From: JAGPDF01 sp052035735 | Lineage (GTDB): Bacteria; Acidobacteriota; Thermoanaerobaculia; Multivoradales; JAGPDF01 | DNA length: 64,000 bases | NCBI GenBank assembly: GCA_052035735.1 | Contig: JBPOHI010000065.1 | Span: 1 to 64,000 of the forward strand | Direction: 5' to 3' | Shown: in pieces, positions 50,302-58,736 of the stretch | How positions within the stretch are numbered: position 1 is the stretch's first letter | How the letters are laid out: every line of letters begins with the position of its first letter | Notes under the pieces: generated by a model | The model's database searches: none | Seen by the model: only the letters and a program-made list of their open reading frames with translations | Told to the model about the DNA's origin: nothing | Position numbers and translations under genes: made by a program

Positions 50302-51869
50302 TGGCTTTCGCTGGCTGCGCCGTTAGATGGGCCGTTCTTCGGTTCCATCCTCTGCTCGTCGGCGGCTCACGCGAGCGAGAGGTTCTTTCCCGCTCGCAAC
50401 AATGGGGTCCCAGGAAGCTACGGCGTTACACTCCTGCGGCCGGTCGCGAGCTCAACCCCGGAGCTTCTGGTGGGAACACTTGGCGGAAGGCTCGGATACG
50501 TCTACCGCAGAGTGCTGAACGGCTTCGAGGCTGAATTGACCGAATACCAAGCGGAGCGGCTGGCGCGGCACCCCTTGGTCAAGAGCGTTGTTCAAGAGAC
50601 GTACCTCTACGATCAGGTAAGTTATACCCTGCCGCACTGCTACGAAGACTTCGACACGAACACCAGGACCTTGCCGCCACTCCCAGGACCAGGCAACCCC
50701 GCTCCACAGCAGACCCTAGACTGTGCAGATCCAGCACCTGGAGGAGACTGCATCGACAATTGGGGAGTCGATCGTGTAGACCAGTACGGGCTACCGCGCG
50801 ACGAAGAGTTCAACTACCGTCAGGCATCCGGGAATGTCAAGGTATTTGTCGTCGACAGGGGCGTTGCTCGGGACAACCGAGAGTTCGACGATGCCTCGGG
50901 AACGTCTCGCGTAGCCCCCGGCATCGACACCGCTTGCTCGAGCTTTCCGGACAACTGCAATCCAGGGGATGTCCCTTGCGAGGCCCTGGTTGTAGAAAAG
51001 GCCATGGCACTCACGTCGCTGCGATTCTGGGAGGAAGGACTTTCGGGTTGGCTAGGGATGTCGAGATCGTTCCGATCAAGACGCTCTGCCCGGGCTACAC
51101 CAAAACGCACTTCAAGCGGGCACTCGATTGGATCCTGCTTGAACACCCAGTATCAGCACCAACCGCCGTGGTGAATCTCAGCGGCCTCAATGTTGCTTGC
51201 TACGCTGACCTGGGTTGCAGCTCTGGAGCTCAGCTTCGAGAGGCTGTTATCAACGTGGCAAGCCGCAATAACCTCCTGCTTGTGCAGTCGGCAGGCAATC
51301 AGTCATTCACACCATTGCCCGACCCGCCAGGAGGTTACAATGACTTGGTAAGTGCGTGTGACTATACCTTTGGAGACGAAGCTCGCTACAGTGATCCCGC
51401 TGAATTTGCGGCAATTTCCCGAATCCTCGTCGCGGCAGGGAGCGACGAGAACGATGGCCTCTGGCGGAGTGAATTCGGAGAGAACGGGCACCCGATCGGC
51501 TCGAACGTCGGCGAGTGCATCGACGTCTTCTCTCCCGCCGCTCATATCGTCTCGGCCTACTTTCCGCTGAATCCAGGTTCCGATGACCCGGATGAGATCG
51601 TCTGCCAGCTCTCGGGGACCTCGATGGCTGCGCCCCATGTTTCTGGAGTCGCTGCCATGATTCTCCAGAACACCCCCACCATGAACTCTGCGGCGTTGAA
51701 AACGATGATTCTCAACTGGACGGAACGAGACGCTTTGGAGTCGAATTCAACGGACCCCAATTACATCGGAGCCGGATCTCCCAATCTCCTCCTGCACTGG
51801 GATCCGAGTGCGATCTCCCGGGACGGTTTCGAAACAGGAGATATGCGTCTCTGGTCGGTATCGCCCTAG
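50302..51869 (+). pseudogene. Frameshifted S8 subtilisin-like protease
   Basis: The first frame encodes an I9-type propeptide (VPGSYGVTLLRPV…, NGFEAELTEYQAERLARHP) and the catalytic Asp region VKVFVVDRGV. The frame then changes by one base near 50990-51000, and the second frame carries the His motif GHGTHVAA, the oxyanion Asn region QSAGNQS and the Ser motif GTSMAAPHVSGVAA. Restoring one base before the AAAA run gives VVGKGHGTHVA. No ATG precedes the propeptide after the TAG at 50299, so the signal peptide is also damaged. It ends DGFETGDMRLWSVSP, the shared tail. Confidence 0.75.
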
Positions 51870-51876
51870 CAAGGTC

Positions 51877-53097
51877 ATGAGAGACAGCCGAGACCTCGAA
51901 CGCTTCCTAATTTCAAGGGCACTCGCCGCCACTTTGAGCGTGGCGGCGGTGTTCTCTCTCCCCGCTGGCGCCTTCGCCGCCACTTTCCGAGGGCTGGGGG
52001 TATTGCCAGGAGGGGAGTACCCTTACAGCAAGGCCTTGGATATCTCAGCGGACGGCTCTGTCGTCGTCGGAGAGAGTTTATCAGCCAACGGCCTCGAGGC
52101 CTTCCGCTGGACGGCAGCGACCGGAATGGTGGGCCTAGGCAATCTCGGCGGGGAGGAATCCTTCAGTAACGCACTGGGGGTCTCGGCGAACGGTCTGGTG
52201 GTGGTGGGCGGAAGCTCATCGCCGCTGTCGGGATCTCGGAGCGAGGCTTTTCGCTGGACAGCAGCCACCGGGATGGTCGGCCTGGGCGATCTGCCGGGTG
52301 GAGAGGAATATTCGAGTGCTGCCTCCGGAGTTTCGAACGACGGATCCGTCGTTACAGGCAGCAGCACGTCCGACCTCTCGCCCTACTGGGGAGAGGCGTT
52401 CCGATGGACGGAACCGACCGGTCTCGTGGGTCTCGGGGTGCTTCCCGGGAGCGAAATCCCTACGACCGTTCCGCAACGAATTTCGGCGGACGGGACGGTC
52501 GTGGTCGGCTGGGCTTCCACCGAAAACGGCCGCGAGGCGTTCCGATGGTCGGAGGCTGACGGGCTGGTCGGCATGGGCGATCTTCCGGCTGGCAATTTCG
52601 ATAGCTGGGCCAGGGGAGTCTCGGCGGATGGGTCGGTGATCGTGGGGTCCGCACTCAACCCGGGTCCGACGTCTTTTCTCTGGACGGCGGCGACGGGCTT
52701 GGTGGATCTGGGGAGGCCCCCTGGAGGCAATAGCAGCGCGGCCTGGGGTGTCTCCGCCGACGGCTTGGTCGTCGTGGGTGATGCGGGCGTCGCCGGCGAA
52801 CGTGTTCCGGCCATCTGGGACGTGAGCCACGGGATGAGAAACCTTGTCGATGTTCTGATCGATCTCGGCCTGGAGTCCGACATGGCGGGCTGGGATCTGG
52901 AGCAAGCGAAAGCGGTCTCGGCCGACGGACTGACGGTCTCAGGTTGGGGGTACAACCCTGCTGGTGGACAGGAGGCCTGGATCGCGAACCTAGGGCAGCC
53001 GAGTCTGGTCGAGATTCCGACCGCGTCGAGCGCGGCGCTGATAATCTTCGGTGCTCTTCTAGCAACTGTCGCGCTCGCAACACTCCGCTTGCGCTGA
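51877..53097 (+). CDS. HAF-repeat protein with C-terminal sorting helix
   Basis: 406 residues. Signal peptide (LAATLSVAAVFSLPAGAFA), then six to seven HAF-type repeats of the form ALDISADGSVVVGES…EAFRWTAATGMVGLGxL, which form an extracellular propeller. The C-terminus has VEIPTASSAALIIFGALL and a basic end, like PEP-CTERM/VPDSG-type anchors rather than the DGFE tail. ATG 51877 gives the normal signal peptide. Function unknown. Confidence 0.82.
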   Translation: MRDSRDLERFLISRALAATLSVAAVFSLPAGAFAATFRGLGVLPGGEYPYSKALDISADGSVVVGESLSANGLEAFRWTAATGMVGLGNLGGEESFSNALGVSANGLVVVGGSSSPLSGSRSEAFRWTAATGMVGLGDLPGGEEYSSAASGVSNDGSVVTGSSTSDLSPYWGEAFRWTEPTGLVGLGVLPGSEIPTTVPQRISADGTVVVGWASTENGREAFRWSEADGLVGMGDLPAGNFDSWARGVSADGSVIVGSALNPGPTSFLWTAATGLVDLGRPPGGNSSAAWGVSADGLVVVGDAGVAGERVPAIWDVSHGMRNLVDVLIDLGLESDMAGWDLEQAKAVSADGLTVSGWGYNPAGGQEAWIANLGQPSLVEIPTASSAALIIFGALLATVALATLRLR

Positions 53098-53325
53098 AGT
53101 TGCGCAGCGGGGCCATTCCGCGTCTCGAGCGACGAATCGTCAGAGTCCGCTTAGTCGGTCTTGCGGAGCCTGGTCTAGGAGGGCGCCCCAAATATCCCGA
53201 ACGACGAGAGACCCGGCAGGGTCGGCGCCTGAGGCTGCGCGCGCAGGAAGTAGGATTTCGAACACGGCCCAACCGCTGATGGGGCGCGGGCTATCGCCGG
53301 CGTGGCTCGCGCCGTGTCGTTTGGT

Positions 53326-53460
53326 ACAAAGCCTAAGTGCTTACCTCAGAGTGACTTAGAAATGGTAGCCCAAACGGTTGGGAGTTCGAACACCAAATGG
53401 GATTCGAACACCCTGTTCGCCTGGCTCCACGACGTCGCGGCACTCAGGCGGGCGGCGTGA
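53326..53460 (+). pseudogene. ORF tail preceding repA copy 3
   Basis: Encodes SDLEMVAQTVGSSN and then WDSNTLFAWLHDVAALRRAA to TGA 53458. It matches the tails before copies 1 and 2. An ATG at 53362 would give a 32-residue peptide, but the other two copies lack this start, so a truncated gene end is more likely than a leader peptide. Confidence 0.55.
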
Positions 53461-53586
53461 GCCAGAACCCACGCCAGCAACGTTCTCGAGCCTCTGCGCG
53501 GCGGCTCCGGACCGGCCTTACGGCTGGCTCCGGCATCGCCGTCCCTCTCTGGTATCCGCTGCCCGGCAGCGGAGCGGAGGGGCAGT

Positions 53587-54552
53587 ATGGTCTGGAAGCC
53601 GGCAACCCCGCAGCTCGAGTTGGTGCTCCCCGGAGCCCCGGCGTCACAGTTTCATTCTACAGATGTTGAGACCAGGCCTCGCCAGGCGAGACGCTCCGGC
53701 AGCCTGATCCGGCAGGCTCTTTACCTCGACCAGGAAGACGCCTACGCCGCCGGCGAGGTCGGATTTCTGGCCCGGGCGCTGGTCCAGGCGACCCTTCCGC
53801 ACAGCGACCCGAAGGCCAACGAGTTCGTCCGGCGAAACGGACACTTCACGCTCTCTATCCTGGCGCCCAAGGACGTCGGGCTCCCTTTTGGCCGGTACCC
53901 TCGCTTGGTCCTGGCCTACCTGACGACGGAGGCGGTGCGGCGCAAGAGCCCCGACATCGAGCTCGGGAGCCACTTCTCCCACTTCTGCGCCGCCCTCGGC
54001 ATCCCTCCGACCACGGGGCCGCGCGGGTCGCTGCCGATGCTCCGGGAGCAGCTTCAGCGACTGTTCGCCTCGACCTTCCAGTGCATCTTCCACGACGAGA
54101 GCCAGGGCCGACACGCGGGCGACGGCTTCCTGATCGCCGAGAAGCGGGAGCTCTGGTGGGACCCTCGTCCCGGGAAGGGTGAAGCAGCCTGGGGCTCGCA
54201 CGTCCTGCTGTCGGACCGGTTCTTCCGGGAGGCGACCGAAGCACCGGTGCCGCTCGACCTGCGGGTCCTGCGCGCCCTCCGCTCACCATTCGAGATCGAC
54301 ATCTACGTCTGGCTGACCTGGCGGTTCTTCCGTCTCCGGCGGCCAGTCACGATCCCTTGGGCCTCGCTGGCGCTTCAGTTCGGATCCCGGTACTCCAATC
54401 CTCGCCACTTCAAGAAGCGCTTCTTGGGCTACCTGCGAAGCGTCATCGACTACTACCCGGAGGTGAGGCTCGAGAGCGCAAGCGCTGGACTGATGCTAAG
54501 ACCTTGCCCTCCGCATGTATCGCCGAGGAGAGGACCAGCGTTGACACCATGA
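53587..54552 (+). CDS. repA: Plasmid replication initiator RepA, copy 3
   Basis: 321 residues, PF04796 family, nearly identical to copies 1 and 2 in residues 30-300 and divergent at the C-terminus (PHVSPRRGPALTP). GGAGGGG five bases before ATG 53587. It precedes the IetAS-like defence genes. The in-gene iteron has one changed base, and the adjacent palindrome is degraded, so this copy may be the least tightly autoregulated. Confidence 0.88.
   Translation: MVWKPATPQLELVLPGAPASQFHSTDVETRPRQARRSGSLIRQALYLDQEDAYAAGEVGFLARALVQATLPHSDPKANEFVRRNGHFTLSILAPKDVGLPFGRYPRLVLAYLTTEAVRRKSPDIELGSHFSHFCAALGIPPTTGPRGSLPMLREQLQRLFASTFQCIFHDESQGRHAGDGFLIAEKRELWWDPRPGKGEAAWGSHVLLSDRFFREATEAPVPLDLRVLRALRSPFEIDIYVWLTWRFFRLRRPVTIPWASLALQFGSRYSNPRHFKKRFLGYLRSVIDYYPEVRLESASAGLMLRPCPPHVSPRRGPALTP
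53642..53656 (-). repeat. Iteron inside repA copy 3
   Basis: The minus strand reads AATGAAACTGTGACG, 14 of 15 bases of the iteron core, at the same codons as in the other two copies. Confidence 0.72.
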
Positions 54553-54905
54553 CGTGTGCCGACCGCTGACTGGCGCCCCGCGGCAGGGGGGCGGGGTTCT
54601 GAGTCTCACGAGAGCCTTGCCACCAATTGCTGGGAACCTAGTGCCCTGCGAGCGCCCGGGAAGCTAGATGTGCTGCATCTCGCACTCCCGCCTTTCTGGA
54701 GCCGGGTGATGAAACCCGCCCTCCCAGATACTGGTGTCAGCAGGGGGATGGTCGGCGTCGCGTCTGATCTGTGAAGGCCAAGACGTTGGATGCGACACAC
54801 AGGGTGTAGGCTCTACACAGTCAGGCAAGATCGGACGCTAGGTTTCCAGGACTGGGCGTCCTGGCGATGCCATCTTCAGGAAAAGCGACACCGCGCAAGG
54901 GAATC
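54553..54905. other. Intergenic with inverted repeat upstream of defence genes
   Basis: No gene. A perfect inverted repeat GTGTAG-GCT-CTACAC (54804-54818) lies 88 bases upstream of the ATPase gene and could be an operator for the defence operon. No repressor gene is adjacent. Confidence 0.4.
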
Positions 54906-55892
54906 ATGGCGAAGGCAGATCAAATCAAGGCTCTCATTCGCAGCCACTCGGAGGGCGATGACAGTCGCTTTTACGCTATCGCTATGCAGGTGGCCGCCCA
55001 GGCCGCACGTAGCGGACAGGGGAAGTTCGCGCAGGAGCTGAGGGACCTGGTTGACCGCGCGAAGGAGCGCGCAAGATCTGCGCCCCCGACTCCCGGGCCC
55101 AAGCCGATCCCGTTGGCGCAGCCCCGAGGGGAACTCGCCGGGCTGCTGACTGTCGACTACCCAAGGACGAGGGTCGCCGACATGGCGCTAGAAGAGAGCC
55201 TGCGCCAGCGGATCGATCGCGTGCTCGTCGAGCAGCGGCAGCGCGAACGCCTTCGCGGGCACGGGTTCGCCCCTCTTCGTAAGCTGCTTCTCGTCGGGCC
55301 ACCCGGCACCGGAAAGACGATGACGGCAGCCGCCTTAGCTGGCGAACTAGGCCTGCCGCTCTTTGCCATTCAGCTCGACGGACTCATTACGAAGTACATG
55401 GGCGAGACGGCTGCGAAACTACGTCTGGTCTTCGACGCGATCCAATCTTCTCGAGGCGTATACCTCTTCGATGAGTTCGACGCGCTCGGTGGCCAGCGGA
55501 GCGGAGCGAACGACGTCGGAGAGATCCGGCGCGTCCTGAATTCCTTCCTCCAGTTCTTGGATATGGACGACTCGGATAGCGTGATCATAGGTGCGACCAA
55601 TCACGTGAAACTTCTGGACCGTGCCTTGTTTCGTCGCTTCGATGCGGTATTCGAGTATGGACTGCCCTCGAAGGAGATTGCCACGCAGGTCATGCGCGCG
55701 CGACTAGCGCTACTGGACACTTCCGCCGTCGACTGGCTAGAGGCAGCGGATGCTACAGAGACCCTCAGCCATGCCGAGATTGGCCATGCTTGCGAGCAGG
55801 CCGCCAAGAACGCGATCTTGGAGCACACCACCAAGGTGCGTAACGCAGAGCTGGTCGCGGCGCTGCGGGAACGGCGTGGCACCCATACCTAG
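54906..55892 (+). CDS. ietA: AAA ATPase of an IetAS-type defence system
   Basis: 328 residues. N-terminal helical domain (AKADQIKALIRSHSEGDD, typical of IetA-like proteins), then an AAA module with Walker A GPPGTGKT (131-138), Walker B YLFDEFD (acids at 189-190), sensor GATN and the Arg-finger region FRRFD. ATG 54906 is preferred over in-frame ATG 54867 because homologues begin at MAKADQ-like sequence. The subtilase follows 22 bases later. IetAS pairs were first described as plasmid incompatibility or exclusion genes in Agrobacterium and later shown to protect against phage. Assignment is by domain pair and motifs. Confidence 0.82.
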   Translation: MAKADQIKALIRSHSEGDDSRFYAIAMQVAAQAARSGQGKFAQELRDLVDRAKERARSAPPTPGPKPIPLAQPRGELAGLLTVDYPRTRVADMALEESLRQRIDRVLVEQRQRERLRGHGFAPLRKLLLVGPPGTGKTMTAAALAGELGLPLFAIQLDGLITKYMGETAAKLRLVFDAIQSSRGVYLFDEFDALGGQRSGANDVGEIRRVLNSFLQFLDMDDSDSVIIGATNHVKLLDRALFRRFDAVFEYGLPSKEIATQVMRARLALLDTSAVDWLEAADATETLSHAEIGHACEQAAKNAILEHTTKVRNAELVAALRERRGTHT

Positions 55893-55914
55893 TCGTCGAG
55901 GAGGAGGCTGACCA

Positions 55915-58494
55915 TTGGCATCCCCTCGAAACCGTCGCCACATCCTCGTTCCTGGCTCGCCGAGCGTCGAGAGGTACACCCCACACGGTCGCAGGATTGA
56001 GCCGAAGAAGGCACCTGCTCCAGCGAGTCGCCCAGCTCACGGCGCTGCCCTGAAGCTAGCGATGGAGGTCGCGGCCGAGCAGGCCGTCGAGCGTCGGAAG
56101 GCCGCGGCCGATGCCGGCATCCTCGTGCACGAGGCTGTAGCTGTCCTCTACGTTCAGTTCGAGAGCCAGCCAGGCGTGCCGCTCAAGCTCACTAGCCTCG
56201 AAGACGCCAGAGCGGGAATTGAGCTCGTCGCCGTAACGCAGAGCAAGACGGCGGAACCAGAGCCGAGGACGATCGAGCGGGCGACAGTCCTTGTGCCGTA
56301 CGGAAAGGTAAAGCACTTCATCACGCGCTTCGAGCAGTACTCGAATCCTACGCCCAAGAAGAAAGGCGAGCGTCGCCACGAGGACATGCTCGATCCCGTC
56401 GCAACGCTTCGCCTCGCCACCCTGCGCGGCCTCTGGACTGACGGCGAGGAGGTCTATCCCACGGACCAGGAGTCGATTTGGTGGGAGGTTTGGCTGCGGC
56501 GCCACGACGGCGAAGAACTCGCGCGCTTGATGGAGTTCGCGTCGCTCATGGAGCTTGAGGTGGCCGAGCGTCGACTGCAATTTCACGACCGCATAGTGAC
56601 GCTCGTTCGGGCTACGCCAGTTCAACTTTCGGCTTCTGTCGACGTGCTGAACGACCTCGCTGAGGTGCAGCGGGCGAAGGAGTCGGCCGCGGTGTTCGTG
56701 GACATGGGCCCAGAGGAGCAGGCGGAATGGGCCAAGGAGCTGCTGGCGCGCATAACCGGACCGGATGTGAATTCACCGGCGGCTTGCATCCTCGATACAG
56801 GTGTCAACCGGTCTCACCCGCTGTTAGAGATCGCTGCCGCCGCTGAAGACTGCACTGCTGTGGACCCCACGTGGGGGCCGGAGGACAACGGTGGTGGCCC
56901 TCAGATGATGGGCCACGGCACGCAGATGGCCGGCCTCGCGTTGTTTGGCGATCTGACTCCAGTCCTCGCCGGGTCGCAGCCCGTCCTGCTCGAGCATCGC
57001 CTCGAATCGGTAAAGATTCTCCCGCCGAAGGGAGCAAACAAGCCCGAGCTGTATGGTGCCATCACGGCCGAGGCCGCAAGCCGGGCCGAAGTTCAGGCGC
57101 CGAACCGGCGCCGCTGTTTTGCGATGGCGGTTACCGCGACGGACAAGCGGGATCGAGGCCAACCGACCTCATGGTCCTCAGCGGTGGACGCACTGGCCGC
57201 CGGCCGGGCATTCGACCCCGCGACGCAGGGATTGATCTATTTCGATGACAAGGAAGACGGCCTGGAGCGTCGCCTGTTCATCGTAAGCGCTGGCAACGTG
57301 GACCCTGCCAGACTGGCCGTCGACCATCTCGATCGGAGTGACACAGAACCGGTGCACGATCCCGCACAGGCTTGGAACGCCCTCACGGTGGGAGCGTTCA
57401 CCGAACGCGTGTCGATCGATGATCAGGCTTGGAACGCCTGGGAGCCCGTGGCCGCCGCAGGCGACCTCTCTCCTTGGAGTACGACATCTGTGACCTTTGA
57501 GAGGCAATGGCCGCTCAAGCCGGATGTCGTATTCGAGGGTGGGAACGTAGTCCGGAATCCCAAGAGTGAGGTCGACATCGGGTGTGCTGACCTCTGCCTC
57601 TTGTCTACGCACTACAAGCCATCAGCGAAGCCATTTGTCATCAGTGATGGGACAAGCGCGGCGACCGCTCAGGCTGCGCGCATGGCGGCCATCATCAGCG
57701 CGCAATACCCCACACTGTGGCCCGAGTCGGTTCGCGGACTCATCGTGCACTCCGCTGAGTGGACTCGAGCTATGCAAGCACACCTCAAGGGCGCCGCCGG
57801 CAAGCGGGAGCGCGAGCTGTTGGTGCGTCGCTATGGATTTGGAGTCCCAAAGCTCTCACGCGCACTGCGCAGCGCCAATGACGCGCTGACCCTGATTGCC
57901 CAGAGCACAATTCGGCCATTTGCGGCTGGAGAGAAGGACCCGCACAAGCGGCAGATGGGCGAGATTCAGTTTTTCGACCTGCCTTGGCCCAAGGACGTCC
58001 TCCAGGGTCTCGGCGAGCAGCCAGTTCGTCTCCGGGTCACGCTGTCGTACTTCATCGAGCCCAACCCGGGGCGCCGCGGTTGGACGAAGCGGCATCGGTA
58101 TGCCTCTCATGGCCTGCGCTTCGACGTAAAGGGCCCCACTGAGTCGCTCGATGAGTTCCGCAAGCGTCTGAACCAGCAGGCTCTCGATGAAGAAGAAGAG
58201 AGGCCCAAGGCTGACGGCTCCGACAGCTGGTATCTCGGCGAGCAGGCCCGGAGTCGCGGGTCGATCCACTCGGACCTGCTATCGGGCTTCGCTGCAGACC
58301 TCGCCGAGCGCGGGGTAATAGGCGTTATCCCAGTCAGCGGCTGGTGGAAGGAACAGCCGAAGCGCGATCGGAGTGAGAAGGGCGCCCGCTATGCGCTTGT
58401 CGTCTCGATCGAGACCGACGCTTCCGACGTCGACATCTGGACACCGGTAGCTACCGAAGTGGGCGTTCCCATCGCAACCGAAGTAGAGGTTTGA
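55915..58494 (+). CDS. ietS: S8 subtilisin-like protease of an IetAS-type defence system
   Basis: 859 residues, cytoplasmic (no signal peptide). The protease domain (about 285-620) has Asp in LDTGVNRSHP (D294), His in MGHGTQMAG (H334), SAGN for the oxyanion and Ser in SDGTSAATAQ (S581). About 280 residues precede it and 240 follow it, both without recognised folds; they are expected to mediate control by the ATPase. TTG 55915 has GGAGGAGG eight bases upstream. Likely an effector protease gated by the neighbouring AAA ATPase. All catalytic residues are intact. Confidence 0.85.
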   Translation: MASPRNRRHILVPGSPSVERYTPHGRRIEPKKAPAPASRPAHGAALKLAMEVAAEQAVERRKAAADAGILVHEAVAVLYVQFESQPGVPLKLTSLEDARAGIELVAVTQSKTAEPEPRTIERATVLVPYGKVKHFITRFEQYSNPTPKKKGERRHEDMLDPVATLRLATLRGLWTDGEEVYPTDQESIWWEVWLRRHDGEELARLMEFASLMELEVAERRLQFHDRIVTLVRATPVQLSASVDVLNDLAEVQRAKESAAVFVDMGPEEQAEWAKELLARITGPDVNSPAACILDTGVNRSHPLLEIAAAAEDCTAVDPTWGPEDNGGGPQMMGHGTQMAGLALFGDLTPVLAGSQPVLLEHRLESVKILPPKGANKPELYGAITAEAASRAEVQAPNRRRCFAMAVTATDKRDRGQPTSWSSAVDALAAGRAFDPATQGLIYFDDKEDGLERRLFIVSAGNVDPARLAVDHLDRSDTEPVHDPAQAWNALTVGAFTERVSIDDQAWNAWEPVAAAGDLSPWSTTSVTFERQWPLKPDVVFEGGNVVRNPKSEVDIGCADLCLLSTHYKPSAKPFVISDGTSAATAQAARMAAIISAQYPTLWPESVRGLIVHSAEWTRAMQAHLKGAAGKRERELLVRRYGFGVPKLSRALRSANDALTLIAQSTIRPFAAGEKDPHKRQMGEIQFFDLPWPKDVLQGLGEQPVRLRVTLSYFIEPNPGRRGWTKRHRYASHGLRFDVKGPTESLDEFRKRLNQQALDEEEERPKADGSDSWYLGEQARSRGSIHSDLLSGFAADLAERGVIGVIPVSGWWKEQPKRDRSEKGARYALVVSIETDASDVDIWTPVATEVGVPIATEVEV

Positions 58495-58702
58495 ACGAGA
58501 GAAGGTGCAAGCGGAGCGCGTCCGACAAGCGACAATTGCTCACTCGTCGATAGCTCAGAGGTGGCTCCCGCCCGCTGTTTTCTTGAACAAGGCTGATCTC
58601 GGCGACCAGGCCGGAGTCGCAAGCAGCGGACCAGCGTCCGCGACGGCACGGCCAATTTCAGGCACCTGTCTGACACGACGGCGTTGGACTCCTCGTGGCC
58701 GA

Positions 58703-58719
58703 CCGATGAAACTGTGACG
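58703..58719 (+). repeat. Isolated iteron
   Basis: CCGATGAAACTGTGACG, identical to the first iteron of the array at 60734. It lies alone in the gap between the subtilase gene and the convergent ankyrin gene. It may be a relic of a second origin or a rearrangement endpoint. Confidence 0.75.
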
Positions 58720-58736
58720 GGGCGGAGGTTCAGCGT

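Noticed and set aside
50990..51003. Programmed -1 frameshifting in the subtilase at the AAAA run
   Set aside because: The run is short, no heptamer of the X-XXY-YYZ type or downstream hairpin is evident, and the gene start is damaged too. A pseudogene or assembly indel is simpler.
41921..53420. Repeated GTTCGAA/ATTCGAAC segments that resemble tRNA T-arms
   Set aside because: No acceptor stem, D-arm or anticodon arm can be folded around them. In all three places the sequence is conserved as protein-coding codons of the ORF tail before repA.
53362..53460. A 32-residue leader peptide regulating repA copy 3
   Set aside because: The ATG is absent in the other two copies, and similarity extends upstream of it in copy 1, so a truncated gene end is the better reading.
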